In this document: one piece after another, positions 33,653-43,947 of the stretch | How positions within the stretch are numbered: the stretch's first letter is position 1 | How the letters are laid out: every line of letters begins with the position of its first letter | The notes under the pieces: model-generated | What the model was told of the DNA's origin: nothing | Databases searched by the model: none | What the model saw: the letters and a program-made list of their open reading frames with translations, nothing else | Assembly: GCF_048820895.1 (NCBI RefSeq) | Contig: NZ_JBMERQ010000001.1 | Span: 806,001-870,000 of the forward strand | DNA length: 64,000 bases | Source: Cribrihabitans_A neustonicus | GTDB taxonomy: Bacteria > Pseudomonadota > Alphaproteobacteria > Rhodobacterales > Rhodobacteraceae | Direction of reading: 5' to 3' | Position numbers and translations under genes: made by a program

Positions 33653-34011
33653 CCCCGGGGGTCCAGAGCGGTCACCTCGATCTCGATCCGGTATTTCGGG
33701 TCGATGAGGTTGCATTCGATCATCGTCGCTGCCGGCGGGTGCGCCCCGAAGGTTTCCGACAGGAGCGGCCAGCAGGGTTCGAACTCGGTCCGGTCCGGCA
33801 AGTAATAAGTGACCCGCACCACATCGGCAAAGCGCGCGCCCGCCTCCTCCAGCGCCGCGCCAATCGTTTCCAGAGCTGAGCGGCACTGCTCTACGACGTC
33901 CCCGCCCTGCCCGACGGTGCCCGCCACATGCACGAAGCCGCCCGCCACCACGGCCCGGCTATAGCCGACCTTGGTTTCGAACTCGCCCCCGAATGAAATC
34001 CGCCTGATCAC
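33649..34011 (-). CDS. RidA family protein (second copy)
   Basis: A 120-residue YjgF-family protein with SRAVVAGGFVHVAGTVGQGG, ETIGAALEEAGARFADVVRV and a terminal IEIEVTALDPRG. The start is GTG at 34011, preceded by a purine-rich AGAGGAAGAGG. It differs clearly from the RidA at 9220-9618, so the two are not recent duplicates. The stop overlaps the next small gene. Confidence 0.87.
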   Translation of the reverse strand: MIRRISFGGEFETKVGYSRAVVAGGFVHVAGTVGQGGDVVEQCRSALETIGAALEEAGARFADVVRVTYYLPDRTEFEPCWPLLSETFGAHPPAATMIECNLIDPKYRIEIEVTALDPRG

Positions 34012-34035
34012 TGCCTTACCTCTTCCTCTTGCCAA

Positions 34036-34085
34036 AAATATCCCGGGGGGGGAGCCGCGCCCCGGCGCGGCGGGGGCAGCGCCCC
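34036..34085 (-). repeat. Intergenic hairpin repeat, copy B (upstream of ridA)
   Basis: On the minus strand it reads GGGGC-GCT-GCCCC, then GCCGCGCC/GGCGCGGC, then TCCCCCCCGGGATATTTTTGG. It has the same order and orientation as copy A at 3298-3344. Confidence 0.7.
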
Positions 34086-34100
34086 AGCGCGTCCTGCCCG

Positions 34101-34137
34101 AACAAAACAGGCGGCGCGGAAAGCTCCGCGCCGCCTG
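34101..34137 (-). terminator. Rho-independent terminator of clpX
   Basis: On the minus strand CAGGCGGCGCGGA pairs perfectly with TCCGCGCCGCCTG (13 bp, 4-nt loop), followed by TTTTGTT, 25 bp after the clpX stop. Confidence 0.9.
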
Positions 34138-34162
34138 CCTCAAACTTCCGTCACCCCCGCGC

Positions 34163-35428
<1,266 letters not shown>

Positions 35429-35571
35429 GGTCTACCTTTCAGTCCGCCCGGTCGCGGCACCCCCGCCGGGAGCGCGCCGCCTTTCTGGCAGCTTAGGATA
35501 CTGACCCAGCCGCCACAATGCGAAAGTGCGCCCCGGTTTCAGGTGCGGAGCGCACCATTTCGGCCCCTCTC

Positions 35572-36204
35572 TCAGGGCGTTTCCTCGCCGCCTTTGCCGC
35601 GGCTTTCGACGATCTCGTCGATCAGGCCGAATTCCTTGGCTTCCGCCGGCGACATGAAGTTGTCCCGCTCCAGCGCGCGTTCGATGGTGTCGTAATCCTG
35701 GCCGGTGTGGTGCACGTAGATCTCGTTCAGACGCTTCTTCAGCTTCAGCGTCTCCTCGGCGTGGATCATGATGTCGGTGGCCTGGCCCTGGAAGCCGCCG
35801 GAGGGCTGGTGCACCATCACGCGCGAGTTCGGCAAGCTGAAGCGCATGCCCGCCTCGCCCGCGGTCAGCAGCAGCGAGCCCATCGAAGCCGCCTGGCCGA
35901 TCACCAGGGTCGAAACCTTGGGCCGGATGTACTGCATGGTATCGTAGATCGACAGGCCCGAGGTCACCACGCCGCCGGGCGAGTTGATATACATGGAGAT
36001 TTCCTTGGAGGGGTTTTCCGCCTCCAGGTGCAGCAGCTGCGCCACGATCAGCGAGCTCATGCCGTCATGCACCGGGCCGTTCACGAAGATGATGCGCTCC
36101 TTCAGCAGGCGCGAAAAGATGTCATAGGCGCGTTCGCCCCGGCTGGTCTGCTCCACCACCATCGGAACCAGCGTGTTCATGTATGTTTCTCTGGGATCAA
36201 TCAT
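35572..36204 (-). CDS. clpP: ATP-dependent Clp protease proteolytic subunit ClpP
   Basis: A 210-residue serine protease. The catalytic Ser lies in GQAASMGSLLL, the His in SRVMVHQPSGG and the oxyanion region in SPGGVVTSGLSIYDT. ATG 36204 (MIDPRETYMNTLVPMVVEQT) is chosen because AGGTCGAG precedes it; a start 12 codons upstream is open but lacks such a site. It is cotranscribed or followed closely by clpX. Confidence 0.97.
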   Translation of the reverse strand: MIDPRETYMNTLVPMVVEQTSRGERAYDIFSRLLKERIIFVNGPVHDGMSSLIVAQLLHLEAENPSKEISMYINSPGGVVTSGLSIYDTMQYIRPKVSTLVIGQAASMGSLLLTAGEAGMRFSLPNSRVMVHQPSGGFQGQATDIMIHAEETLKLKKRLNEIYVHHTGQDYDTIERALERDNFMSPAEAKEFGLIDEIVESRGKGGEETP

Positions 36205-36505
36205 CTCGACCTGCCTGTTTTCGCTTATGTCCGGCACCATACCCGACAGTGTGTTACCCGAGTCTTAGTATCGCCTCTTGGGACCCGCAAGGGGCGCACC
36301 GGCATTTTCGGCCCGCTGTTCCATATGGTCTCACTGCGCTCCAAGGCGGCCCGCGCGCCGCATTCCTGCATCCGGTGTCGCAATCTGCCGCGGCGCCGTC
36401 GCTATCCTCAGGCTGTCCGCCCGGCAGGCATATTAGGAGGTTCGCCAAACCCGAAGCCCGGCGCCCGCGCCCCCCTTGCCTGCCCCTGCAACGAGTAGCC
36501 CAGCG
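36205..36505. other. Intergenic region between divergent clpP and the GlxA-type regulator
   Basis: About 300 bp with no convincing gene. It holds the putative clpP promoter and a GC-rich run before the regulator. No repeat was recognised. Confidence 0.5.
36265..36290 (-). promoter_or_regulatory. Candidate clpP promoter
   Basis: On the minus strand TTGCGG (preceded by C) and TACTAA are 14 bp apart. The CTTG-type -35 with a short spacer resembles RpoH (heat-shock) promoters, which often drive clpP. The -10 match is imperfect. Confidence 0.35.
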
Positions 36506-37513
36506 ATGAGTGAAGACAGTTTCGTCCAGAAAGGCGCCGCCGCCAATCTCGCTATCCCTTTCGAGGGCGAACCGCAGGACTTCTACTTCCTGCTATTGCC
36601 CAAGGCGACGATGCTGCCCGTGGCCGCCGCGATCGAGCCGCTGCGCATCGCCAATCAGGTGACCGGCACCCGCCTCTACCGCTGGTACATCATGACCGAG
36701 GACGGCCAGCCGGTGCGCTGCTCCAACGGCATGGTGGTGACGCCGGACCGGCCGCTGCAGCCCCTGCCCGCGGACTCGCTCGGCTTTGTCTGCGCGGGTG
36801 TCGAGCCGCAGAACACCGCGGGCGAGGCGACCCTCAACTGGCTGCGCCGCGAAAGCCGCTTCGGACGCTCGATCGGCGGCATCTGCACCGGCGCGTTTGC
36901 TTTGGCGCAGGCGGGGCTCATCCGAAACCACAAGTTCACCTTGCACTGGGAAAACCAGCCCGGCTTCCTGGAGCGGTTTCCGAACCTCTCCCCCTCGCCC
37001 AACATCTTCGAAATCTCCGGGCCGCTGATGACCTGCGGCGGCGGCAATGCGGCCACCGACCTCATGCTCACCCTGATCGAGCGCCGCCACGGCAAGCAGC
37101 TCGCCATCATCGTTGCCGACATGTGCCTGCACGTGCGCTCCGGGGGTCAGGCGGCGCCGCAGAAGTCGAACTACGCGGTGGCCATCGGCAGCCGCAACCA
37201 GCGGCTCCTGAATGCACTCCAGCTGATGCAGGAATCGATCGAGGAGCCGCTCTCGATCGGCGAACTCTGCGAACGGCTCGACATCTCCCGCCGCCAGCTC
37301 GAGCGGCTGTTTGCCCGCTACCTCGACCAGAGCCCGATGCACGTCTACTTCGACATGCGCCTCAGCCATGCCTTTGCGCTGATGAACGAGACCTCGATGT
37401 CGGTGACCGAGATCGCGCTGGCCTCGGGGTTCAACTCGGCCACGCATTTCTCCCGCCAGTTCAAGCGCAAGTTCGGCGCCAGCCCGCATTTCTTCCGCAA
37501 GGGCTGGAGCTGA
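36506..37513 (+). CDS. GlxA-family AraC transcriptional regulator
   Basis: A 335-residue protein. Residues 25-200 form a DJ-1/PfpI-like domain (QDFYFLLLPKATMLPVAAAI and IGGICTGAFALAQAGLI, with a Cys nucleophile-elbow). Residues 225-335 form an AraC HTH pair (LSIGELCERLDISRRQLERL and MSVTEIALASGFNSATHFSR). Family members regulate choline, carnitine, arginine or glycine betaine catabolism. No target operon is obvious nearby. The start at 36506 is the first ATG of the conserved protein. Confidence 0.92.
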   Translation: MSEDSFVQKGAAANLAIPFEGEPQDFYFLLLPKATMLPVAAAIEPLRIANQVTGTRLYRWYIMTEDGQPVRCSNGMVVTPDRPLQPLPADSLGFVCAGVEPQNTAGEATLNWLRRESRFGRSIGGICTGAFALAQAGLIRNHKFTLHWENQPGFLERFPNLSPSPNIFEISGPLMTCGGGNAATDLMLTLIERRHGKQLAIIVADMCLHVRSGGQAAPQKSNYAVAIGSRNQRLLNALQLMQESIEEPLSIGELCERLDISRRQLERLFARYLDQSPMHVYFDMRLSHAFALMNETSMSVTEIALASGFNSATHFSRQFKRKFGASPHFFRKGWS

Positions 37514-37693
37514 CACCAGCCCCGGCGCATGTGTCTCCTGTTGCCAAGCGGCGCGCACCCCTGCCGGGGCGCGCAAGACGATGCGCCCTGACGGGCGGAT
37601 TGCCGCCTGCTGCACGGGATCGTGATCCCGCTGCCGTGGCGGCTGCCCTAGGTGAAGCCCATATGCCAGCCTGCACCCAAAGGGAGAATTACC

Positions 37694-38164
37694 ATGTTTT
37701 TGAGACGCTTGTCCGCCGCTCTTGTCCTCGCCGCCTCCACCGCCGCCGCCGGTGAAATCAGCGAGCGGGACGGCTGGGCGGTGCATCACAGCGCCAAACC
37801 CTATGACCAGCTTGTTGCCGATGTGAAATCGGCGGCCAAGGCCGGCGGCCTCGCCGTGGTGACCGAGGCAGGCCCCACCAAGGCTGCCGCAAACCGCGGC
37901 ATCATCATTCCCGGCAACCGGGTGATCGGCCTCTTCAACAACGACTTCGCGGTGAAGATCCTCGAAACCTCCACCGCCGCAATGATCGAGGCTCCGGTCC
38001 GCATCTACGTGACCGAGGACGAAAACGGCAGCGCGACTCTTTCCTACAAACGGCCCACTCACGTGTTTGCTCCTTACGCGGACGAGGGCGGCGTTGCACT
38101 GATGGACCTCGCGGCCGAGCTGGATGCGCGCTTCGCGCAGGTCACTGAGGCTGCCTTGAAATAG
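37694..38164 (+). CDS. DUF302 exported protein
   Basis: A 156-residue protein with a signal peptide (FLRRLSAALVLAASTAAAG) and a DUF302 domain (HHSAKPYDQLVADVKSAAKA, GNRVIGLFNNDFAVKILETS, APVRIYVTEDENGSATLSYK). The DUF302 fold is a small alpha/beta domain of unknown role found in many bacteria. AGGGAGAAT precedes the ATG. Confidence 0.87.
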   Translation: MFLRRLSAALVLAASTAAAGEISERDGWAVHHSAKPYDQLVADVKSAAKAGGLAVVTEAGPTKAAANRGIIIPGNRVIGLFNNDFAVKILETSTAAMIEAPVRIYVTEDENGSATLSYKRPTHVFAPYADEGGVALMDLAAELDARFAQVTEAALK

Positions 38165-38252
38165 CGCGCGCTCTCACACTGGCGTGAACGGGCTTGCGCC
38201 GCCCGGCATTCCCGGCATTCTGCCCTCCGGATCAACGGACGGGACGGACCAG

Positions 38253-39866
38253 ATGACCAAAACCATGCGCGCCGCCGATGTGCTGGCCCGGCGCCTCTAT
38301 GCGGCGGGCTGCCGCCACGCCTTCGGCATGCCCGGCGGAGAGGTACTGACGCTGGTGGATGCTCTGACGCGCGCGGGCATCGCCTTTCACCTCGCCAAGC
38401 ACGAAAACGCCGCCGGCTTCATCGGCGAGGGCGTGCATCACGCCGACGGCGCGCCGGTCATTCTGGTGGCCACCCTCGGCCCCGGCGCGCTCAATGGCGT
38501 GAACGTGGTGGCGAATGCGCATCAGGACCGGGTGCCGATGCTGGTGCTCACCGGCTGCGTCGATGCGGATGAGGCGCACAGCTACACCCACCAGGTGCTC
38601 GACCACCAGGCGGTCTTTGCGCCGATCACCAAATCCACATTCCGGCTCGACGCGGACGCCGCGGACCTGATCGCGGACAAGGCGGTCTCCATCGCCACAC
38701 GGCCGCGGCAGGGGCCGGTGCATATCGACGTGCCGATCTCGGTGGCAGAGGCGCCGGCCAGGGACCGCGGCCTCCGCGCCGCGCCTGCAAGTGCTTGCGT
38801 GCCAGAGGGCGCGGCACTGGCGCAGGCGCGTGACTGGCTGGCGGCAGCAGAACGCCTGCTGGCGGTGATCGGCCTCGATGCGCTGCAGGAGGAAGCTGGC
38901 CCGGCCTTGCGCTCCTTTCTCGAGAAATACCGCATCCCCTTCGTCACCACCTACAAAGCCAAGGGCATCCTCCCCGAGGACCACCCGCTCTGCCTCGGCG
39001 GTGTCGGCCTGTCGCCGCTGGCGGACAAGCACCTCCTGCCGCTGGTCGAGGAGGCCGGCCTGATCCTCAGCCTCGGCTACGATCCGATCGAAATGCGCCC
39101 CGGCTGGCGCAATGCCTGGGACCCGGCGCGCCAGAACGTCTTGGAGATCGCCCCCGAGCCCAACACCCACTATATGCACCAGGCGGGGCTCGCCTTCCTC
39201 TGCCCGCTGGCCCCGGCACTCGCGGCACTCTCCGAGGGCACCGCCCCGCGCAGCACCTGGCCCGATGGCCAGCCGGAAAAGGTAAAGTCCGCCCTCGCCG
39301 CCGCCTTCCCCACGGATGACGACTGGGGCCCGGGCGCAGTAATCGCCGAATGCCGCGCCGCCCTGCCCGCGGACACGCTCGCCACCGCAGACAGCGGCGC
39401 GCACCGCATCCTCTTGAGCCAGATGTGGCAATGCCAGGAGCCGCGCGGGCTGATCCAGTCCTCAGGCCTCTGCACCATGGGCTGCGCGCTGCCGATGGCG
39501 ATCGGCCGCAAGCTCGCCCAGCCCGACCGGCCCGTCGTTGCCTTCACCGGCGATGCGGGCTTCCTGATGGTGGCCGGAGAGCTTGCCACCGCGGCCGAGC
39601 TGGGCGTCGCCCCGATCATCGTCGTCTTTGCCGACGCGAGCCTCGCCCTGATCGAGCTGAAGCAGCGCCAACGGCAGATGCCCAATACCGGCGTCGACTT
39701 TGCGCCGCATGACTTCGCCGCGATGGGCCGCGCCTTTGGCGGCAACGGCGTTACCGTCCGCAGCCGCGAGACCTTGCGCGCGGCCCTCGAACAGGCGCTG
39801 ACCGCGCCCCAATTCACCGTGATTGCGGCGGAAATCAGCCGCGGAGGATATGATGGACGCATCTGA
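38253..39866 (+). CDS. Thiamine diphosphate-dependent enzyme (acetolactate synthase-like)
   Basis: A 537-residue ThDP enzyme. The catalytic Glu51 is in HLAKHENAAGFIGEG. The middle domain follows, and the cofactor motif is FTGDAGFLMVAGELATAAEL with the Asp of the GDG-like start. It resembles acetolactate synthase and related decarboxylases but lacks clear substrate-defining features. The 3' end overlaps the CoA transferase gene by 14 bp. That pairing resembles, but is not proof of, an oxalyl-CoA decarboxylase/formyl-CoA transferase pair. Confidence 0.88.
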   Translation: MTKTMRAADVLARRLYAAGCRHAFGMPGGEVLTLVDALTRAGIAFHLAKHENAAGFIGEGVHHADGAPVILVATLGPGALNGVNVVANAHQDRVPMLVLTGCVDADEAHSYTHQVLDHQAVFAPITKSTFRLDADAADLIADKAVSIATRPRQGPVHIDVPISVAEAPARDRGLRAAPASACVPEGAALAQARDWLAAAERLLAVIGLDALQEEAGPALRSFLEKYRIPFVTTYKAKGILPEDHPLCLGGVGLSPLADKHLLPLVEEAGLILSLGYDPIEMRPGWRNAWDPARQNVLEIAPEPNTHYMHQAGLAFLCPLAPALAALSEGTAPRSTWPDGQPEKVKSALAAAFPTDDDWGPGAVIAECRAALPADTLATADSGAHRILLSQMWQCQEPRGLIQSSGLCTMGCALPMAIGRKLAQPDRPVVAFTGDAGFLMVAGELATAAELGVAPIIVVFADASLALIELKQRQRQMPNTGVDFAPHDFAAMGRAFGGNGVTVRSRETLRAALEQALTAPQFTVIAAEISRGGYDGRI

Positions 39867-41052
39867 CATGCTGCCCCACGGCGCCCTTAGGGGGGTCAAG
39901 GTTCTCGACCTCTCCCGCATTCTGGCGGGACCGACCTGCACGCAGCTCCTGGGCGACCTCGGCGCCGATGTGATCAAGGTGGAGAACCCCGGCACCGGCG
40001 GCGACGACACCCGCCAGTGGGGCCCGCCCTACGCCGGCGGGGACGCGGCGGCCGAGACCGGCCTTTCGGCCTATTTCATGGCCGCCAACCGCAACAAGCG
40101 CTCCATCGCGCTGGACATCGCCACGCCCGAGGGCCAGCAGGCAATCCGCAAGCTCGCCGCCGAGGCCGACATTCTGATCGAGAACTTCAAACCCGGGGGG
40201 CTTGCCAAATACGGGCTCGACTACGCGAGCCTCCAAGGCGACTTCCCCAGCCTCATCTACTGCTCGATCTCCGGCTACGGCCAGACCGGCCCGAACAGCG
40301 CAAAGCCCGGCTATGACATCATGGCGCAGGGCTTCGGCGGCATCATGTCGCTGACCGGAGAGCCCGGGGGCCAGCCGATGAAGGCGGGCGTCGGCATCGC
40401 CGACGTGATGTGCGGCATGTATGCCTGCATCGGCATCCTCGCCGCTCTGCACCACCGCGGGAAAACCGGCGAGGGCCAGCAGATCGACCTCGCGCTGGTC
40501 GACTCCCAAGTGGCCTGGCTGATCAACGAGGGCGTTGCCTATCTCAACACCGGCACCCTCCCCAAGCGCCGCGGCAACGAACACCCGAGCATCATGCCCT
40601 ACGGCGTCTACGGCACCTCTGACGGCCACGTGATCCTCGCCGTGGGCAACGACAGCCAGTTCCGCCGCTTCATGGAGTTTTTGCAGCTCGAAGGCCTCGC
40701 CGCCGATCCGCGATTTGCCACCAATCCGGCCCGCTTGCAGCACCGCGATGCGCTGAACGATATCCTGGTCCCCTCCGTCGCCCGCTTCACCACGGACGCG
40801 GTGATCGCCGCGATGGAGGCGCGCAAGGTGCCCGCAGGCCCGGTGCAGGATCTCGAGCGGCTGTTTGCCAGCGCCCAGGTGGAGGCGCGCGAGATGACCA
40901 TCGGCATGGAGACCGGGGCCGGCCCGGTGCGGCTCTTGGGCAACCCGCTCAACTTCTCGCGCACGCCGGTCACCTACCGCCGCCCGCCGCCTGTTTGCGG
41001 AGCCGACACCGGCGCTGTACTTGCGGCGGACCGGGCCTTTGACGAAGACTGA
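39853..41052 (+). CDS. CaiB/BaiF family CoA transferase
   Basis: A 399-residue class III CoA transferase: GVKVLDLSRILAGPTCTQLL, GADVIKVENPGTGGDDTRQW, the catalytic Asp in KPGYDIMAQGFGG, and the GEGQQIDLALVDSQVAWL loop. It transfers CoA between acids via a glutamyl/aspartyl anhydride. ATG 39853 is preferred over 39850 because GGAGG lies 5 bp upstream. It is translationally coupled with the upstream ThDP enzyme, so the two should act in one pathway. Confidence 0.93.
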   Translation: MDASDMLPHGALRGVKVLDLSRILAGPTCTQLLGDLGADVIKVENPGTGGDDTRQWGPPYAGGDAAAETGLSAYFMAANRNKRSIALDIATPEGQQAIRKLAAEADILIENFKPGGLAKYGLDYASLQGDFPSLIYCSISGYGQTGPNSAKPGYDIMAQGFGGIMSLTGEPGGQPMKAGVGIADVMCGMYACIGILAALHHRGKTGEGQQIDLALVDSQVAWLINEGVAYLNTGTLPKRRGNEHPSIMPYGVYGTSDGHVILAVGNDSQFRRFMEFLQLEGLAADPRFATNPARLQHRDALNDILVPSVARFTTDAVIAAMEARKVPAGPVQDLERLFASAQVEAREMTIGMETGAGPVRLLGNPLNFSRTPVTYRRPPPVCGADTGAVLAADRAFDED

Positions 41053-41267
41053 TCCCGTCTCAGCGACGCTCCGCTGCCGGAGTCTGTAACGCGCAGTTCC
41101 GGGGCAGCGGCCATTTGCCTGATTATGTTGCAGGCCCGACGTAAATCCCCCGCAGGCCAACACGCTGCATCACCAAACCGCGAGCGGGGTTCGCCGGCCC
41201 GCGCCGCATCCGCTACTCTCGGCCCGAGGCGGGACAACCGCATTTCGTTGACGAGAGATTGAACCCC

Positions 41268-42641
41268 ATGACGCAAGACATCTTCGGCCAGGACACCAGC
41301 TTGACCGGCGCAGCCGCCCTGGACAGCTGGAACGCGGTGCAGCTCGGCATCCTCGCCCATTCCGCCGCCGCCGCGGACCACCTCGGCGCGGTGCTGGAGG
41401 CAGCGCCCGAGTTTGCCCAGGCCCATGCGGTCAAGGGGCTGTCGCTGATGATGCTGGGCCGCCGCGAGCTCCTGCCCGCCGCCCGCGAGGCCCTGAGCGT
41501 GGCCGAACGCCTGGGTGAGGCCGCCACCACCCGCGAGCGCAAGTACACCGCGGCGCTCGCCGCTTGGCTCGCCGGGCGCCCGTCGCAGGCGGTGGACTGC
41601 ATGGAAGAGGTGCTGGAGCGCTCACCCGGCGATGCGCTGGCGATGAAGCTCAGCCACGGCATCCGCTTCATCCTGGGCGACGCCGCCGGCATGCGCGCCT
41701 CCGCCGAGCGGGTGCTGCCCGCCTATGGCCCGGACCACGCCGCCCGCGGCTACATCCTCGGCTGCCACGCCTTCACGCTGGAGGAAACCGGCGAATACGA
41801 CCGCGCTGCCGCCACCGGGCGGCAAGCGCTGTGGCTCGCGCCCGACGACGCCTGGGGCCTGCACGCCGTGACCCATGTGCACGAAATGACCGGCAATGCC
41901 CGCGCCGGCCTCGACTGGCTGGACGGGCGCGAGGCCGCCTGGGCGCATTGCAACAACTTCCGCTACCACGTCTGGTGGCACAAGGCGCTGCTGCTGCTGG
42001 ACCTGGGCGAGACCGAGGCGGCGCTGGCGCTCTATGACGATGAGGTGCGCAAGGACAAGACCGACGACTACCGCGACATCGCCAACGCGACATCGCTCCT
42101 GATGCGCCTGGAGCTGGAGGGCGTCGCCGTCGGCCCCCGCTGGGAGGAGCTCGCCGATCTCTGCGCCTGCCGCACCGCGGACGGCAGCCTGATCTTTGCC
42201 GACCTGCACTACCTTCTTGCCCTTACCGGCCGACGCCCCGAAGCCGCCCACGAGCTGGTGCTGCGCATCCACGCCGATGCCGAGGCCGCCGTCACGCCCG
42301 CAGGCAGCGAGGCCCAGGCCCGCATGGCTGCGCCCGGATGCGCCGCGGCCAGCGGTGTCGAAGCCTTTGGTGCGGGCGACTACATCACTGCTTTTAGGCA
42401 ACTTTCCGCCGCTCGGGCCACCCTGCAGCTGGCCGGCGGCAGCCACGCGCAGCGCGACATCTTCGAAAGGCTTGCAATCGACGCAGGAATCCGCTCATCC
42501 CAGCTTGACGGAGCCGAATCGATCCTTGACGACCGCCGCGCAAAGCGTTGCGGCGCCGAGGATAATTACGCCCTCGCCCGCCGGGCCCTGATTGCCAGGG
42601 CCCGTGCTGGCGGCGGCGTGCGGAGCGTGCCCGCCGAGTGA
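41268..42641 (+). CDS. Tetratricopeptide-like repeat protein
   Basis: A 457-residue soluble helical protein with TPR-like pairs (HAVKGLSLMMLGRRELLPAA, AARGYILGCHAFTLEETGEY, HVWWHKALLLLDLGETEAAL). The His/Trp-rich motif HNFRYHVWWH-like region (NNFRYHVWWHKALLL) near residue 235 is conserved in many such bacterial and eukaryotic TTC38-like proteins. The start is ATG 41268 with GAGAG upstream. It ends 22 bp before opgC, though function in glucan synthesis is not shown. Confidence 0.87.
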   Translation: MTQDIFGQDTSLTGAAALDSWNAVQLGILAHSAAAADHLGAVLEAAPEFAQAHAVKGLSLMMLGRRELLPAAREALSVAERLGEAATTRERKYTAALAAWLAGRPSQAVDCMEEVLERSPGDALAMKLSHGIRFILGDAAGMRASAERVLPAYGPDHAARGYILGCHAFTLEETGEYDRAAATGRQALWLAPDDAWGLHAVTHVHEMTGNARAGLDWLDGREAAWAHCNNFRYHVWWHKALLLLDLGETEAALALYDDEVRKDKTDDYRDIANATSLLMRLELEGVAVGPRWEELADLCACRTADGSLIFADLHYLLALTGRRPEAAHELVLRIHADAEAAVTPAGSEAQARMAAPGCAAASGVEAFGAGDYITAFRQLSAARATLQLAGGSHAQRDIFERLAIDAGIRSSQLDGAESILDDRRAKRCGAEDNYALARRALIARARAGGGVRSVPAE

Positions 42642-42663
42642 AGTTTCAAGGACTCTGAACGCA

Positions 42664-43947
42664 ATGTCCACTGTCGCGCCCTTCCCGGGGCCCAAGACCA
42701 ACCCGGCCGCCGCCAACCGCGCGGCGATGCCCGAGACCCCGCTTGAGACAGCGGCAAGCCGCCCCCGCGACCCGCGGCTCGATTTCTACCGCGGCATCGC
42801 GATGTTCATCATCCTCTGCGCGCATATCCCAGGCAACCGCTGGACCGGCTGGATTCCCGCGCGCTTCGGTTTCTCCGACGCGACCGAGATCTTCGTTTTC
42901 TGTTCCGGCATGGCCTCCGCCATCGCCTTTGGCGGCACCTTCGCGCGCAAGGGATGGTGGCTGGGCGCTGCCCGCGTGCTGTTCCGCTGCTGGCAGGTCT
43001 ACTGGGCGCATCTCGGTCTGTTCTTCTTCCTGGCGATGTCGATGGCGGCGCTCGACCTCTATGGCAGCTTTGAGAAGAGCTACGTCAACTCGCTGAACCT
43101 CCTGCCTTTTTTCAAGGATACCGCGACCCAGCTGGTGGGCATCTTCACCCTCACCTACGTGCCCAACTACTTCGATATTCTGCCAATGTACTTGGTGGTG
43201 CTGCTGCTGATGCCGGTGATGATGGGTTTGAAGATGGGGCTCGGGAAGGCTGGCGGCTGGGCCGTTGCGGCGCTCTCGGCCATGCTGTGGCTGACTGCCA
43301 ATCCCTACATGATCGGCATGGGTCCGAACGGTGTCTCGCTGCCCGCCGAACCCTGGTCGGGCCGCGAGTGGTTTTTCAATCCCTTCGGCTGGCAGCTCCT
43401 GTTCTTCACCGGCTTTGCCTTCATGGCGGGCTGGCTGCCGAAACCGCCGCGCACGCCCATACTGGCGCTCACGGCGGCGGCCTTCGTGCTCTTCTCCGCC
43501 CCCTTCGGCTCCTGGAAGGTGCTGACCTGGGTCGAGGCCTGGAACACCGGGCTCGCCGGCCAGATCCGTGCCAGCTGGGAGATCACCGGCGAATGGCGGG
43601 AGAAGACCGATTTCGGCCTCCTGCGCTATGCCCACTTCCTGTCCCTCGCCTACCTCGGCTGGTACCTCGCAGGCACCGGCGGCCACCGGCTGATCGCCTC
43701 CGGCCACTCGGCTGCTGCGCGCCTTTGGCAGCTGATCCTGCAGCTGATCACCAAGGTGGGCCAGCAGTCGCTTGCAGTCTTCGTCTTCTCGATGGCACTC
43801 GCGCGGTTCATCGGCGCGGCTCTTGACCACACCGACCGCTCCATCATGACCACCGCCTATGCAAACCTCGCAGGCTTTGCCCTGATCATCGCCTGCGCCT
43901 ACCTCGCAGGCTGGTTCAAGTCCCAGCCCTGGAGAGCCAAGAAATGA
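42664..43947 (+). CDS. opgC: Osmoregulated periplasmic glucan succinyltransferase-like OpgC
   Basis: A 427-residue membrane protein of the acyltransferase-3/OpgC family with about 10 hydrophobic segments. It starts PRLDFYRGIAMFIILCAHIP and has WTGWIPARFGFSDATEIFVF and MALARFIGAALDHT. OpgC adds succinyl groups to periplasmic glucans. Its stop overlaps the opgG start (ATGA). Confidence 0.93.
   Translation: MSTVAPFPGPKTNPAAANRAAMPETPLETAASRPRDPRLDFYRGIAMFIILCAHIPGNRWTGWIPARFGFSDATEIFVFCSGMASAIAFGGTFARKGWWLGAARVLFRCWQVYWAHLGLFFFLAMSMAALDLYGSFEKSYVNSLNLLPFFKDTATQLVGIFTLTYVPNYFDILPMYLVVLLLMPVMMGLKMGLGKAGGWAVAALSAMLWLTANPYMIGMGPNGVSLPAEPWSGREWFFNPFGWQLLFFTGFAFMAGWLPKPPRTPILALTAAAFVLFSAPFGSWKVLTWVEAWNTGLAGQIRASWEITGEWREKTDFGLLRYAHFLSLAYLGWYLAGTGGHRLIASGHSAAARLWQLILQLITKVGQQSLAVFVFSMALARFIGAALDHTDRSIMTTAYANLAGFALIIACAYLAGWFKSQPWRAKK

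Noticed and set aside
38253..41052. Confident annotation as oxalate degradation
   Set aside because: The CoA transferase fits, but the ThDP enzyme cannot be separated from acetolactate-synthase-like proteins by eye.
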